The position numbers and the translations under genes are program-made. A stretch of DNA of 64,000 nucleotides from contig JADJLT010000006.1 in NCBI GenBank assembly GCA_016709965.1, forward strand, positions 186,001-250,000, in the 5' to 3' direction. This stretch comes from Betaproteobacteria bacterium. GTDB lineage: Bacteria > Pseudomonadota > Gammaproteobacteria > Burkholderiales > Rhodocyclaceae. Shown here piece by piece: positions 32,958 through 40,977 of this stretch. The notes beneath the pieces are model-generated. The model searched no databases and was not told where the DNA came from. It was given only the letters and a program-made list of their open reading frames with translations. How positions within the stretch are numbered: position 1 is the first letter of the stretch; each line of letters starts with the position of its first letter.

Positions 32958-34042
32958 CGAGAGACGGCAACGCAAGCATCCTGGTAATCGACGATACCCC
33001 GGCAAATCTCAGCTTGCTCAACCAGTTGTTGCGCACGCATTATCGCGTCAGACTTGCCAATAGTGGCGCCAGAGGGCTGGAGCTGGCAGTTAGCGCTCCG
33101 CCGGATCTCATTTTGCTCGACATCATGATGCCGGATATGGATGGGTACGAAGTTTTTCGGCGACTAAAGGCGCTGCCGGAAACAGCCGGCGTACCGATTA
33201 TTTTTCTGACGGCAAAGGTGGGCGCGGAGGATGAGGAGTTTGGCTTGGCAATGGGGGCGGTCGATTTCATTCACAAGCCCATTGCACCGTCGGTTGTTCT
33301 GGCGCGGGTACGCATTCACCTTCAAATCAAGACTTGGCAAACCTTCCTTGAGGACAAAAGTGCCTGGCTGCAAGCTGAGGTTGAGCGGCGGGTCAATGAG
33401 GTTGTCCATCTTCAGGAAGCATCGATTCGTGTCATGGTTTCATTGGCCGAATTTCGGGATGAATGTACGGGCAACCATATTCGTCGAACCCAGGACTACG
33501 TGCGTCTTCTTGCCGAGTATCTGAGCAAGCAGGATCGCGATCGTGACGCATTGACTCCCGAGAAGATTGACCAGATTGCCAAGGCTTCCCCCTTGCATGA
33601 TATTGGCAAAATTGCCATTCCTGACCACATTCTGCTCAAGGCCGGGAAGCATACACCGGAAGAGTTTGAAATCATGAAGACGCACTCGGTCAAGGGGGAG
33701 AGCATGTTGTTACAGTCCCAGCGGGAACTTGGCGACGAGAATCTGATGCTGCTTTTTGCTGGTCAGATAGCCCGCAGCCATCACGAGCGCTGGGATGGTA
33801 ACGGCTATCCCGATGGACTTGCCGGAGAATCTATTCCTTTGCCGGCCAGGCTGATGGCTGTGGCCGATGTATATGATGCCCTGCGTTCGCGCCGCCCCTA
33901 CAAGCCGGCATTCAGTCATTCGGAAGCCGTTGATATTTTGCTCGAAGGAAGAGGGAAACATTTTGACCCCTTGCTGATTGACGCTTTTGTCGCGCTTGAA
34001 AGCACTTTTTTGGAAATTGCTATCAAGTTAGCTGATGAATGA
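32954..34042 (+). CDS. Response regulator with HD-GYP c-di-GMP phosphodiesterase domain
   Basis: 362 residues from GTG 32954, overlapping the kinase stop. Receiver domain at 10-130 (ILVIDDTPANLSLLNQLL, phospho-acceptor Asp in LILLDIMMPDMDGYE). A short coiled linker is followed by an HD-GYP domain with SPLHDIGKIAIPDHILLKAG, SHHERWDGNGYPDGLAGESI and VADVYDALRSRRPYKPAF. RpfG-type HD-GYP enzymes hydrolyse cyclic di-GMP, and phosphorylation by the kinase would control that. A porin-like gene follows 6 nt downstream. Residues needed for metal binding appear intact. Confidence 0.95.
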   Translation: MTRDGNASILVIDDTPANLSLLNQLLRTHYRVRLANSGARGLELAVSAPPDLILLDIMMPDMDGYEVFRRLKALPETAGVPIIFLTAKVGAEDEEFGLAMGAVDFIHKPIAPSVVLARVRIHLQIKTWQTFLEDKSAWLQAEVERRVNEVVHLQEASIRVMVSLAEFRDECTGNHIRRTQDYVRLLAEYLSKQDRDRDALTPEKIDQIAKASPLHDIGKIAIPDHILLKAGKHTPEEFEIMKTHSVKGESMLLQSQRELGDENLMLLFAGQIARSHHERWDGNGYPDGLAGESIPLPARLMAVADVYDALRSRRPYKPAFSHSEAVDILLEGRGKHFDPLLIDAFVALESTFLEIAIKLADE

Positions 34043-34048
34043 GCCGTT

Positions 34049-35326
34049 ATGCAGAATATGAACGCGAATTTCCTCGGGGGCATGTCAATCACCTTGCTGA
34101 GAGCTTGGCTGCTGACCATGGCTGTAGCGCTGCCGGCACAGGCGGTGGATTTCACGTTGTCAGGGTTTGGTACAGCAGGCTATGCGCAATCAGATAACGC
34201 AGCAAATTACCAACGCTTTATAAACGATAACGGTACTTTCAAGCGCGACAGCATTCTTGGCGCCCAACTGGATGCGCGGTTTTCCCCGGAGTGGGGCGCT
34301 ACCATTCAAGCCAAAGTCGCTCCGTCTGATCATTCAGATAGTGATTACCAGGCCTCAATGGCTTGGGCTTTTGTATCGTGGCGGCCTGCGGATGACTGGC
34401 TGATCAGGGCGGGAAAGATTCGCCTGCCGCTGATGCTGAATACGGAAAATAACGATGTCGGCGCTACTTTCGATTTCGCCCGCCTGCCTCAGGAGGTGTA
34501 TTCGATTTCGCCGATGACTGATATTGTCGGCTTGGGTCTTAGCAAGACTTGGGTTGGTGACAGCGTCGACTGGATTCTTGAGGCTTATACCGGTACTGCG
34601 AAAACGCAATGGCGATTTTACAACCGCGATTCAAGCGTTGATCGACCTCAGGCAGGAAGCTGGTTTTTACCTATTAATATAACCAGTACCGGGATGGTAC
34701 TTACCGCGCGTAGCCTAGACAATGTTTTCAGAATCGGTTTTCATGAGGTTGAGGCATCGAGAGATGGTGCCAAGATCGGTGCGCCGATAATCTCCACCCC
34801 AATCGGCGGTGGTTATGTTGCCTATAGTGTGGGGTCAGGTGGCAGCGACAAAGTAACAGTTCCTGTTTTTACGCTTGGGGCGAGCGCCCTCCTTCCGGCA
34901 GATATCAGAATGACCGGCGAGTACGCAAAAATCAGTGTTGATAGTGTTACTGAAGGCTTGAGTCGATGGGGGGCGTATCTCGCACTTTCTAGGCGATTTG
35001 GTGCCTGGACGCCCTACGCATATATCGCGAGGATGAAGTCGACAGATTCGTCAATTGAAAAATATAAAAGAATAAATGGGAATACCTTGCCAAGCGTGGC
35101 ATTGACCAATCAGCAGAAATTTCTGGCTGACGTCGTGGCTCCTTATGACCAGGCTACGGTGGCGGTTGGCGCTTCGTATCGCCTGACACCAACGAGCCTA
35201 ATAAAGGCAGAGATTTCCCAGGTTCGTACCGGAGATGTTTCCAGTTTCATAGATGCACCCTCTGGTGGCGATAGCGCCCATAAGCGTCTCGATGTTTTTT
35301 CGCTCTCCTATAGTTTTATTTTCTGA
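34049..35326 (+). CDS. Outer-membrane porin-like beta-barrel
   Basis: 425 residues. A signal peptide is visible (SITLLRAWLLTMAVALPAQA), best formed from the in-frame ATG at 34082, which has GGGGG 6 nt upstream; 34049 is the longest option. The mature chain shows alternating beta-strands (VDFTLSGFGTAGYAQSD, DWLIRAGKIRLPLMLNTEN) and ends in FSLSYSFIF with a terminal Phe, as in barrel proteins. It does not look like the trimeric porin at 18.3 kb; the RAGKIRLP segment recalls phosphate-selective OprO/P-like or DcaP-type porins, but selectivity is unknown. It sits between the HD-GYP regulator and the binding-like protein gene in one operon. Confidence 0.78.
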   Translation: MQNMNANFLGGMSITLLRAWLLTMAVALPAQAVDFTLSGFGTAGYAQSDNAANYQRFINDNGTFKRDSILGAQLDARFSPEWGATIQAKVAPSDHSDSDYQASMAWAFVSWRPADDWLIRAGKIRLPLMLNTENNDVGATFDFARLPQEVYSISPMTDIVGLGLSKTWVGDSVDWILEAYTGTAKTQWRFYNRDSSVDRPQAGSWFLPINITSTGMVLTARSLDNVFRIGFHEVEASRDGAKIGAPIISTPIGGGYVAYSVGSGGSDKVTVPVFTLGASALLPADIRMTGEYAKISVDSVTEGLSRWGAYLALSRRFGAWTPYAYIARMKSTDSSIEKYKRINGNTLPSVALTNQQKFLADVVAPYDQATVAVGASYRLTPTSLIKAEISQVRTGDVSSFIDAPSGGDSAHKRLDVFSLSYSFIF

Positions 35327-35331
35327 GCGCG

Positions 35332-35751
35332 ATGAGACGATGTAGCCTCCTCCTCTTCATGCCTTTTCTGCTCACCAGCGGGATGGTTTGGGCTGCGGGT
35401 GACGATATCGTGGTGATTGCGCACGCCTTAGTGCCGAAAACCGATCGAGTCACGCTTCAGCGCCTCTATACGGGACGCATTGTTTCCATCAGCCAGCAAT
35501 CGGTTGTGCCGATCAATCTGCCAGCGGGAGCTCCGGCGCGTGACGAGTTTCTGCAATGGGTCATGGAGCAGAATGAGGAACAGTACACCGGCTACTGGCT
35601 GGTCCGGCGTTATGTTGGAAAAGGATCGTCCCCCAAGGAGTTGGGAAGTGTTGATGAGGTTGTGAAGTACATCGCGGCAACGCCGGGGGCTGTCGGGTAC
35701 GTACCTACGTCCAAAGTGCCACCCGGCACCAATGTGATTTTCAAGCGTTAA
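35332..35751 (+). CDS. Small periplasmic protein, PstS-like phosphate-binding fold
   Basis: 139 residues with signal peptide (MPFLLTSGMVWAAG). The mature part resembles the N-terminal lobe of phosphate ABC transporter binding proteins: DDIVVIAHALVPKTDRVTL, LQRLYTGRIVSISQQSVVPI, NLPAGAPARDEFLQWVM and EVVKYIAATPGAVGYVPTSK. Full PstS is over 300 residues, so this is a single small domain without transporter genes nearby. Lying at the end of a kinase-regulator-porin operon, it may be a ligand-binding accessory for the sensor. That link is inferred. Confidence 0.75.
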   Translation: MRRCSLLLFMPFLLTSGMVWAAGDDIVVIAHALVPKTDRVTLQRLYTGRIVSISQQSVVPINLPAGAPARDEFLQWVMEQNEEQYTGYWLVRRYVGKGSSPKELGSVDEVVKYIAATPGAVGYVPTSKVPPGTNVIFKR

Positions 35752-35954
35752 CTTGCTGGCTTTTTTCTGTCGGAGTGATAAGCTGAGGTCGTGCTGTGGT
35801 TTGTAGCGATCCCGGTGCTAAGTGGTTTTACCCGCTACGCTGCTGGAGAGTATATGGCTGTTTTCGATAGAGGTATTCTTGAGATGACTGTGTAGCACTC
35901 CTTAACGGCGAATAGCCGATTGCCCCAGCCGAATGAGCCGGGGTTGCAGTATCA

Positions 35955-35983
35955 GAAGCCCATGCCTGAAACGCATGGGCTTC
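35955..35983 (+). promoter_or_regulatory. Strong hairpin in the leader of the RidA gene
   Basis: GAAGCCCATG (35955-35964) pairs perfectly with CATGGGCTTC (35974-35983) around CCTGAAACG, 20 nt before the RidA start at 36004. There is no T-run, so it is not a clear terminator. It could be a processing or regulatory stem. The rest of the gap 35752-36003 shows only a second weak stem (CCCCAGC...GCCGGGG near 35922-35943). Confidence 0.35.
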
Positions 35984-36003
35984 ACGCTTTCAGGTGGTCA
36001 AAA

Positions 36004-36357
36004 ATGTCGATTCAACGTCACGGCGTAACTCGCCGATATTCCGATAGCGCTGTCTATGGCGACACCGTTTATCTGGTTGAGGTGCCCTCTAACCTGGATT
36101 CTGGCATGGTGGCCCAAGCAGAAAATTTGCTGGCCAGTGTCGACAAGCTCCTGGCACAGGCGGGTAGCAACAAATCCCATCTGTTGATGGTGACTATTTA
36201 TTTCGCAGATATGGCCGATTACGATGCCATGAATTTGGTCTGGGATGCCTGGGTGCCTGAGGGCTGTGCGCCGCCGCGTGCCTGCGTACAGGCTCGGCTG
36301 GCAAATTCAAAATATCGGCTGGAAATGGCGTTGACCGCGGCGATCATTCAAGGCTGA
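36004..36357 (+). CDS. RidA (YjgF/YER057c/UK114) family protein
   Basis: 117 residues, the usual single-domain length. Family features include QRHGVTRRYSDSAVYGDTVY, LASVDKLLAQAGSNKSHLLM, and VWDAWVPEGCAPPRACVQAR with the Arg that binds the substrate carboxylate. RidA proteins hydrolyse reactive enamine/imine intermediates from PLP enzymes; some paralogues lack that activity. ATG 36004 is chosen since the extra 28 upstream residues are unlike the family. Its 3' end overlaps the convergent YkgJ-type gene by 10 nt. Confidence 0.9.
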   Translation: MSIQRHGVTRRYSDSAVYGDTVYLVEVPSNLDSGMVAQAENLLASVDKLLAQAGSNKSHLLMVTIYFADMADYDAMNLVWDAWVPEGCAPPRACVQARLANSKYRLEMALTAAIIQG

Positions 36358-36665
36358 ACATCTGCACTGCAGTCGCAGCCTTTGCCTGCGGCGATCCAGC
36401 GGGAGATTGCTCGCTTGATCAATATGCGGCCGGCCGCGCCAATCCAGCCCAAATATTTTTCCGGGGTGGTGAGCATGCCGCAGTGATAACGAGAACCTGC
36501 TTCTGACCATTGGAGCGCCGGGCAGGGGCCGGTAAACCGCATAAAGCGCAAGCGGGCAGCAGGGCAGGTTTCCAGTGCGCAACATATGCCGCAACCATTG
36601 CACGGCGTTCCTTCAGGCGGTTTGGCTGGTGCCTTGTGATGAAGGTGAATGGTCTGCTCGTGCAT
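36348..36665 (-). CDS. YkgJ-type Cys-cluster (zinc/iron-chelating) protein
   Basis: 105 residues. The N-terminal half has GTPCNGCGICCALETCPAAR, the CxxCxxCC-type pattern of the YkgJ family, followed by GPCPAL and RYHCGML and a late CDC. Such proteins are predicted to bind zinc or an iron-sulfur cluster; the function is unknown. It is a compact cytoplasmic protein with a basic C-terminal helix (RILIKRAISRWIAAGK). Confidence 0.78.
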   Translation of the reverse strand: MHEQTIHLHHKAPAKPPEGTPCNGCGICCALETCPAARLRFMRFTGPCPALQWSEAGSRYHCGMLTTPEKYLGWIGAAGRILIKRAISRWIAAGKGCDCSADVQP

Positions 36666-36715
36666 GCTTGAAATACTTTATCTCGAATACGCCGATGCTG
36701 CGGGATCGCTTGGTT

Positions 36716-37447
36716 TTAACGGGAAGGACTGGCTGAAAAGGTGCGTGCATCCTGGCGAAATTTTTCGCGAGCGCTTGGGGGGCCGATTTCACTGGCCAGC
36801 TCTTCAATAAGTTGGCTGGTGCTAGTGCTCGAGCGCTTGGCGGCGTCGACAAGGACTTCCGCAAAAGGCCCGATGTGGGCGGCGAGGCTAGTGGTCAGAT
36901 GACGCAAGAAAGGTTCATCATGAGTTGTGGTGTTTGCTTTCTCAGGCGTTGAACTGGGTACGATGGAGAACGCGAGCAGGGTGGGGGGGGCACTGTCGGT
37001 AAATAGTTTGCTAAAAATGACCGGCTGGCTGCTCCACGTACCGACGTAGTCTGCAAAATCAATGGTCGCAGCTGACGGAATATTGGCCGGCAGGCGAGCC
37101 AGTCGGCTGTGGGCAGAGCGCAGTGCGGCACCCAAAAAATTTTTGGCGGCCGGAAATATGACGCCGTGATGAACCATGAAGCGGGCGGCGCAATCCGGGT
37201 GGATGCGTCCGAATTCTGCCTGAAGGCTGAGCAGACGGCGTAGCAACGACAGCGTTTGCGTACTGTCGGGAACAATGGCCGTATAGGCGAGCTCATTGTT
37301 TTGCCCGGTGGCAGGCTGAATGTGGCAGGAGTGTGCCAGTACGCCACTGAGCAGGTCGGTAAAGCGACGTCGTGCCAAGTCGCCCCGCGCCTGCAGGCTG
37401 ATGGCAATCACAGTGGCCGACTGAGGGGCGCCCAGCGGTTCGGTCAC
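36716..37447 (-). CDS. Uncharacterised protein, probable partner of the heme-sensor gene
   Basis: 243 residues, no signal peptide. The N-terminal ~170 residues contain VIAISLQARGDLARRRFTDL and HGVIFPAAKNFLGAALRSAH, vaguely like a degenerate nucleotide-cyclase-type ligand domain. The last ~70 (TTSLAAHIGPFAEVLVDAAK, then QLIEELASEIGPPSAREKF) resemble the small helical domain found at the C-terminus of some bacterial serine/threonine kinase and cyclase proteins. Neither match is certain. It starts 31 nt after the Tll0287/HAMP gene on the same strand, so both are likely one signalling unit. Confidence 0.6.
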   Translation of the reverse strand: MTEPLGAPQSATVIAISLQARGDLARRRFTDLLSGVLAHSCHIQPATGQNNELAYTAIVPDSTQTLSLLRRLLSLQAEFGRIHPDCAARFMVHHGVIFPAAKNFLGAALRSAHSRLARLPANIPSAATIDFADYVGTWSSQPVIFSKLFTDSAPPTLLAFSIVPSSTPEKANTTTHDEPFLRHLTTSLAAHIGPFAEVLVDAAKRSSTSTSQLIEELASEIGPPSAREKFRQDARTFSASPSR

Positions 37448-37478
37448 GGCTTTGGCCTCGTTGGCTGGGTATCGGCGA

Positions 37479-38372
37479 TCACGATTTTTTCAGCAAATCC
37501 TTTTGCAGTTGCACGACCTTGATCGCCTTTTCAATACTTCGGCGCATGCGGTTGAAAGCGGTCTGCAGATTCCGGATTTCATCGGCGCCGCTTTCTTCGA
37601 ATTCGGGGAGGTCAAGGTTTCCACGGCTGATCTCGTCGCTGAGCGCAGCAATGCGCTTGATCGGCGCCACGACAAGACGGGAAAGCATGATGTTGATGGT
37701 AATGAAAAGCACCACGAAGAGGCCGCCAAGGACCGCGGTGAACGTCCAGAAGGCGTGGTGTGCATTCCGCTCGGCCAAGTCGGTCGGAATCGAAATGATC
37801 TGGGCGCCGACAATTTCATTGTGCTGCCAGCCAAAGCCGTTGGCACTGCCATATTTCGCGATTAGCGAAGCCGGCGCAGCCGACGGGGTGCTGTGGCAGG
37901 CCAGGCAAGCCGGGTTGGAAATCCTGATCGGACGGGCGATGTACAGGCTGGGTCCGCTGGCTGCCTGGCGCTCACCAACGGCTTCGGTGTTGATGCCCTG
38001 CCGAAAGCTGTTGATGATGGTGGTCTCCCATTCGGCGCTCCGGTCGCGCGGATTGGTCGGGTTCAGTGTCGCTTCGCGGTAGCTGAAATCCGGATATTTT
38101 TTCTGCAGGCGGCCGAATGTTTCAATCGCTGAGTAGGCCGGCACCGTCTGCGGCAGAAAGACCTTGTCCAGCATTGGATCGAGGTGCGGCTTGATCTCGT
38201 CAATCGTATAGCTGCGCACCGCTAACGCAGCCTCCATCATCATGCCCGCATTACGCAGAACTTCGTCTTTTGCGTTGGTGAGCAGAACGCGATAAGTTAC
38301 CAGCGCGCTGACCGCGAAGCCGAGGATAAAGACACCGCCGAGGGCGATATTGAAGCGGGTGCGAATGCGCAT
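37479..38372 (-). CDS. Membrane sensor with Tll0287-like (DUF3365) heme domain and HAMP
   Basis: 297 residues. TM1 (ALGGVFILGFAVSALVTYRV) is followed by a ~190-residue periplasmic domain with a single c-type heme motif ACLACHSTP near 178 and NEIVGAQIISIP near 205, typical of Tll0287-like sensors. TM2 is at ~222-245 (FTAVLGGLFVVLFITINIML). A HAMP domain ends the protein (VAPIKRIAALSDEISRGNLD) and there is no kinase, cyclase or methyl-accepting output. The c-heme points to redox, oxygen or NO sensing. The output is probably supplied in trans, the adjacent 36716-37447 product being a candidate. Confidence 0.85.
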   Translation of the reverse strand: MRIRTRFNIALGGVFILGFAVSALVTYRVLLTNAKDEVLRNAGMMMEAALAVRSYTIDEIKPHLDPMLDKVFLPQTVPAYSAIETFGRLQKKYPDFSYREATLNPTNPRDRSAEWETTIINSFRQGINTEAVGERQAASGPSLYIARPIRISNPACLACHSTPSAAPASLIAKYGSANGFGWQHNEIVGAQIISIPTDLAERNAHHAFWTFTAVLGGLFVVLFITINIMLSRLVVAPIKRIAALSDEISRGNLDLPEFEESGADEIRNLQTAFNRMRRSIEKAIKVVQLQKDLLKKS

Positions 38373-38448
38373 GGCGATTGGAACTAAGGAGTTGTCGGGA
38401 TACTACGGTCGAATTATGACCATAAATTAAAGCCGGGAGTGCTGACGT

Positions 38449-39294
38449 TCAGGGACGGGCAAGAAACAGTTCGGGATCGACCGGGGTATTGTTGAGAATG
38501 ACCGCCCAGTGCAAATGCGGGCCGGTGGCTCGGCCTGTGGCGCCGATAGCCCCGATCTCCTTGTCTTTCTTGATCGACTGGCCCGGCTGCACCCCGACGC
38601 GTGACAGATGCATGTAGGCGGTGATCAGTCCTTGACCATGGTCGATGAAAACAGTATTTCCGTTGAAAAAATACTCGCCGGTATCAACCACGACGCCATC
38701 GGCCGGCGCGCGGACTGGGGTACCGGCCCCAGCCGCCACATCAAGACCGGCATGCGGGTTGCGCGGCAGTCCGTTGAAAATGCGGCGCAGGCCGAAGCGA
38801 GAGGAAAGCGGGCCGCTGGCTGGCAGGGCGAAATCGGTTGCCGGTGCCGATGCGCTGAAGCGGCGCTTGATGGCGTCAGTGGTTTGCTTTTCGCGCTCGA
38901 TGCGGGCCAGATCTTCCGGGTTGGGCTCGACTTTGCGCTTGTCTTTGATCGTCAGGCGTTGTTCCGGGTAATTTTTGATCTGAACAGCCACGTGCCGGAT
39001 TGTTGCGGTCGACCCGAAAAAAACGCCAATTTCCAAATCCCCGGGCAGCGTATCGAGCGGGATGCCGAGCAAGGCAAACCAGCGGCCGCGATCACTGACC
39101 ACGGCGATCGGTTGCTCGCCCCATCGGACACTTGGCGCTGCCTGTCCCGTCGGGCCAAGGTCGATGACTGCGACGCCGCCGGGTACTGGCGCGTTCCTCG
39201 GCAGGGCAGCAGCGCCCAGACTGCTGGCGAACAGCAGGGCGCCGATAAAGGTGCGGAGCGGGTTCAGAGTTGGGCTGCCTTGAAGGTGTTGCAC
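38449..39294 (-). CDS. M23 family peptidase (LytM/NlpD-like endopeptidase)
   Basis: 281 residues from GTG 39294, or fewer from a codon near 39264. A signal segment (FIGALLFASSLGAAALP) is followed by a beta domain. The C-terminal M23 domain (~155-275) has zinc-binding NPHAGLDVAAGAGTPVRAPA and GPHLHWAVILN, plus FIDHGQGLITAYMHLSRV. Both metal sites (H-x3-D and HxH) are intact, so active cleavage of peptidoglycan cross-links is likely. It overlaps the end of the zinc metallopeptidase gene, and both run in the same direction. Confidence 0.9.
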   Translation of the reverse strand: MQHLQGSPTLNPLRTFIGALLFASSLGAAALPRNAPVPGGVAVIDLGPTGQAAPSVRWGEQPIAVVSDRGRWFALLGIPLDTLPGDLEIGVFFGSTATIRHVAVQIKNYPEQRLTIKDKRKVEPNPEDLARIEREKQTTDAIKRRFSASAPATDFALPASGPLSSRFGLRRIFNGLPRNPHAGLDVAAGAGTPVRAPADGVVVDTGEYFFNGNTVFIDHGQGLITAYMHLSRVGVQPGQSIKKDKEIGAIGATGRATGPHLHWAVILNNTPVDPELFLARP

Positions 39295-40145
39295 TGGTTC
39301 ATGTCGCCGCTTTCAAAGCCGGCCCTGAACCAGCGGACGCGTTGCTCGGAACTGCCGTGGGTAAAGCTTTCCGGCACGATGCGGCCTTGGGCCTGCTGTT
39401 GCAGTCGGTCGTCACCGATGGCCGATGCTGCGGTCAGCGCAGCTTCAAGGTCGCCGGGTTCGAGCACGCTCTTCATGGTGTCGGTGCGCTTGCCCCAGAC
39501 GCCTGCCAGACAGTCGGCCTGCAGTTCCATGCGTACCGATAGCGCATTGGCCTCGACCTTGCCGGCACGCTGCTGCGCTTGATGTACCTTGTCGGCAATC
39601 CCGAGCAGGTTTTGCACGTGATGGCCAACTTCGTGCGCGATGACATAGGCTTCAGCGAATTCGCCGGGCGCGTGGAATCGGGTTTTCAGTTCCTGATAAA
39701 AGGCCAGGTCAATGTAGACCTTGTGGTCGCCAGGGCAATAGAAAGGCCCCATGGCAGTTTGCCCGGTGCCGCAGGCTGTGGGTGTGGCGCCGGAGAACAG
39801 GACCAGCTTCGGATCTTCGTACTGCTTGCCGTTGGCGCGGAAAATTTCACGCCAGGTGTCTTCAGTCGACGCCAGTACCTTGGAAACAAAGTGGGCCATT
39901 GGGTCATTGGCTGGCACCGGGTGAGCCGCCGGGGCGCTTTGCTCCATGGCCGGCATGCCGCCACCGCTGAGCATGTTGATGACGGTCAGCGGATTGATGC
40001 CGAGAAAGTAGCTGGCAACCAGCGCGATGGCGATGGTGCCAAGGCCCATGCGGCCGCCGCCCAGGCGCAGTCCGCCTCCGCCGCCTCCGCCATCACCACG
40101 ACGGTCTTCGAGATTGTCGCTTTCGCGTTGGTCGTCCATGCGCAT
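39264..40145 (-). CDS. YpfJ/KPN_00002809-type neutral zinc metallopeptidase
   Basis: 293 residues. A Gly-rich N-terminus (DGGGGGGGLRLGGG) precedes one TM helix (GLGTIAIALVASYFLGI), then the periplasmic Zn-peptidase domain with VIAHEVGHHVQNLLGI (HExxH) near 183 and ELQADCLAGVWG with the third ligand near 226. FYCPGDHKVYIDLAFYQELK and ESFTHGSSEQRVRWFRAGFE are also family hallmarks. Substrates are unknown. pyrF lies 12 nt upstream. Confidence 0.92.
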   Translation of the reverse strand: MRMDDQRESDNLEDRRGDGGGGGGGLRLGGGRMGLGTIAIALVASYFLGINPLTVINMLSGGGMPAMEQSAPAAHPVPANDPMAHFVSKVLASTEDTWREIFRANGKQYEDPKLVLFSGATPTACGTGQTAMGPFYCPGDHKVYIDLAFYQELKTRFHAPGEFAEAYVIAHEVGHHVQNLLGIADKVHQAQQRAGKVEANALSVRMELQADCLAGVWGKRTDTMKSVLEPGDLEAALTAASAIGDDRLQQQAQGRIVPESFTHGSSEQRVRWFRAGFESGDMNQCNTFKAAQL

Positions 40146-40156
40146 GGTGCTTTTCC

Positions 40157-40969
40157 TTAGCGGTATTGGTTGATGGCGTCGCGGGTTTCAAGCGCCACCT
40201 TGCGGGCGGCGTCGGCAAATCCTGCATCCTTGCCGGCGTAGAGAATGGCACGGGATGAGTTGATCATCAAGCCAGTGGCATTTTCGGTGCGTCCGGCCTT
40301 GACGGTGGCTTCAATATCGCCGCCCTGGGCGCCGATGCCGGGTACGAGCAACGGCATGTCGCCAACAATGTCGCGGACGCGGGCGATTTCGGTCGGGAAA
40401 GTGGCGCCGACAACCAGGCTGATCTGGCCCGTGCTGTTCCATTCATTAGCCGCCAGTCGGGCAACGCGTTCATACAGCCTTTCATCGCCGACATCTAGGA
40501 ACTGCAGGTCGGAACCACCCGGATTGGAGGTTCGGCAAAGCAGAATGACACCCTTGTCCGGATAGGCCAGATAGGGATCGACCGAGTCACGTCCCATGTA
40601 GGGGTTGACGGTGACGGCGTCGGCCTTGTAGCGCTCGAAGGCTTCGATGGCATATTGCTCGGCGGTCGAGCCAATGTCCCCGCGCTTGGCGTCGAGGATG
40701 ACCGGAATGTCTGGGTGCTTTTCGTGGATGTGGGTGATCAGTGCTTCGAGCTGGTCTTCGGCGCGGCGAGCGGCGAAGTAGGCAATCTGCGGCTTGAAGG
40801 CGCAGACGAGATCGGCCGTCGCATCGACGATGGCAGCGCAGAATTCAAAGATCTTGTCATCGCAGCCCTTGAGGTGGGCGGGGAATTTGGCCGGATCAGG
40901 ATCGAGTCCGACACAGAGCAAGGAGTCATTTTTTTGCCAGGCGGCACTCAGTTGTTCGATGAAAGTCAT
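40157..40969 (-). CDS. pyrF: Orotidine 5'-phosphate decarboxylase (type 2)
   Basis: 270 residues, the longer type found in many betaproteobacteria and actinobacteria. It makes UMP by decarboxylating OMP. Catalytic motif ILDAKRGDIGSTAEQYA near 95 has the Asp-x-Lys-x2-Asp array. LLCVGLDPDPAKFPAHL and TVNPYMGRDSVDPYL are also typical. It is followed 12 nt later by the metallopeptidase gene. Confidence 0.96.
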   Translation of the reverse strand: MTFIEQLSAAWQKNDSLLCVGLDPDPAKFPAHLKGCDDKIFEFCAAIVDATADLVCAFKPQIAYFAARRAEDQLEALITHIHEKHPDIPVILDAKRGDIGSTAEQYAIEAFERYKADAVTVNPYMGRDSVDPYLAYPDKGVILLCRTSNPGGSDLQFLDVGDERLYERVARLAANEWNSTGQISLVVGATFPTEIARVRDIVGDMPLLVPGIGAQGGDIEATVKAGRTENATGLMINSSRAILYAGKDAGFADAARKVALETRDAINQYR

Positions 40970-40977
40970 GCAGCGTC

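Noticed and set aside
35855..35896. Tiny ORF after GGAGAG with product MAVFDRGILEMTV
   Set aside because: Thirteen codons, no context; could be a leader peptide but nothing supports it.
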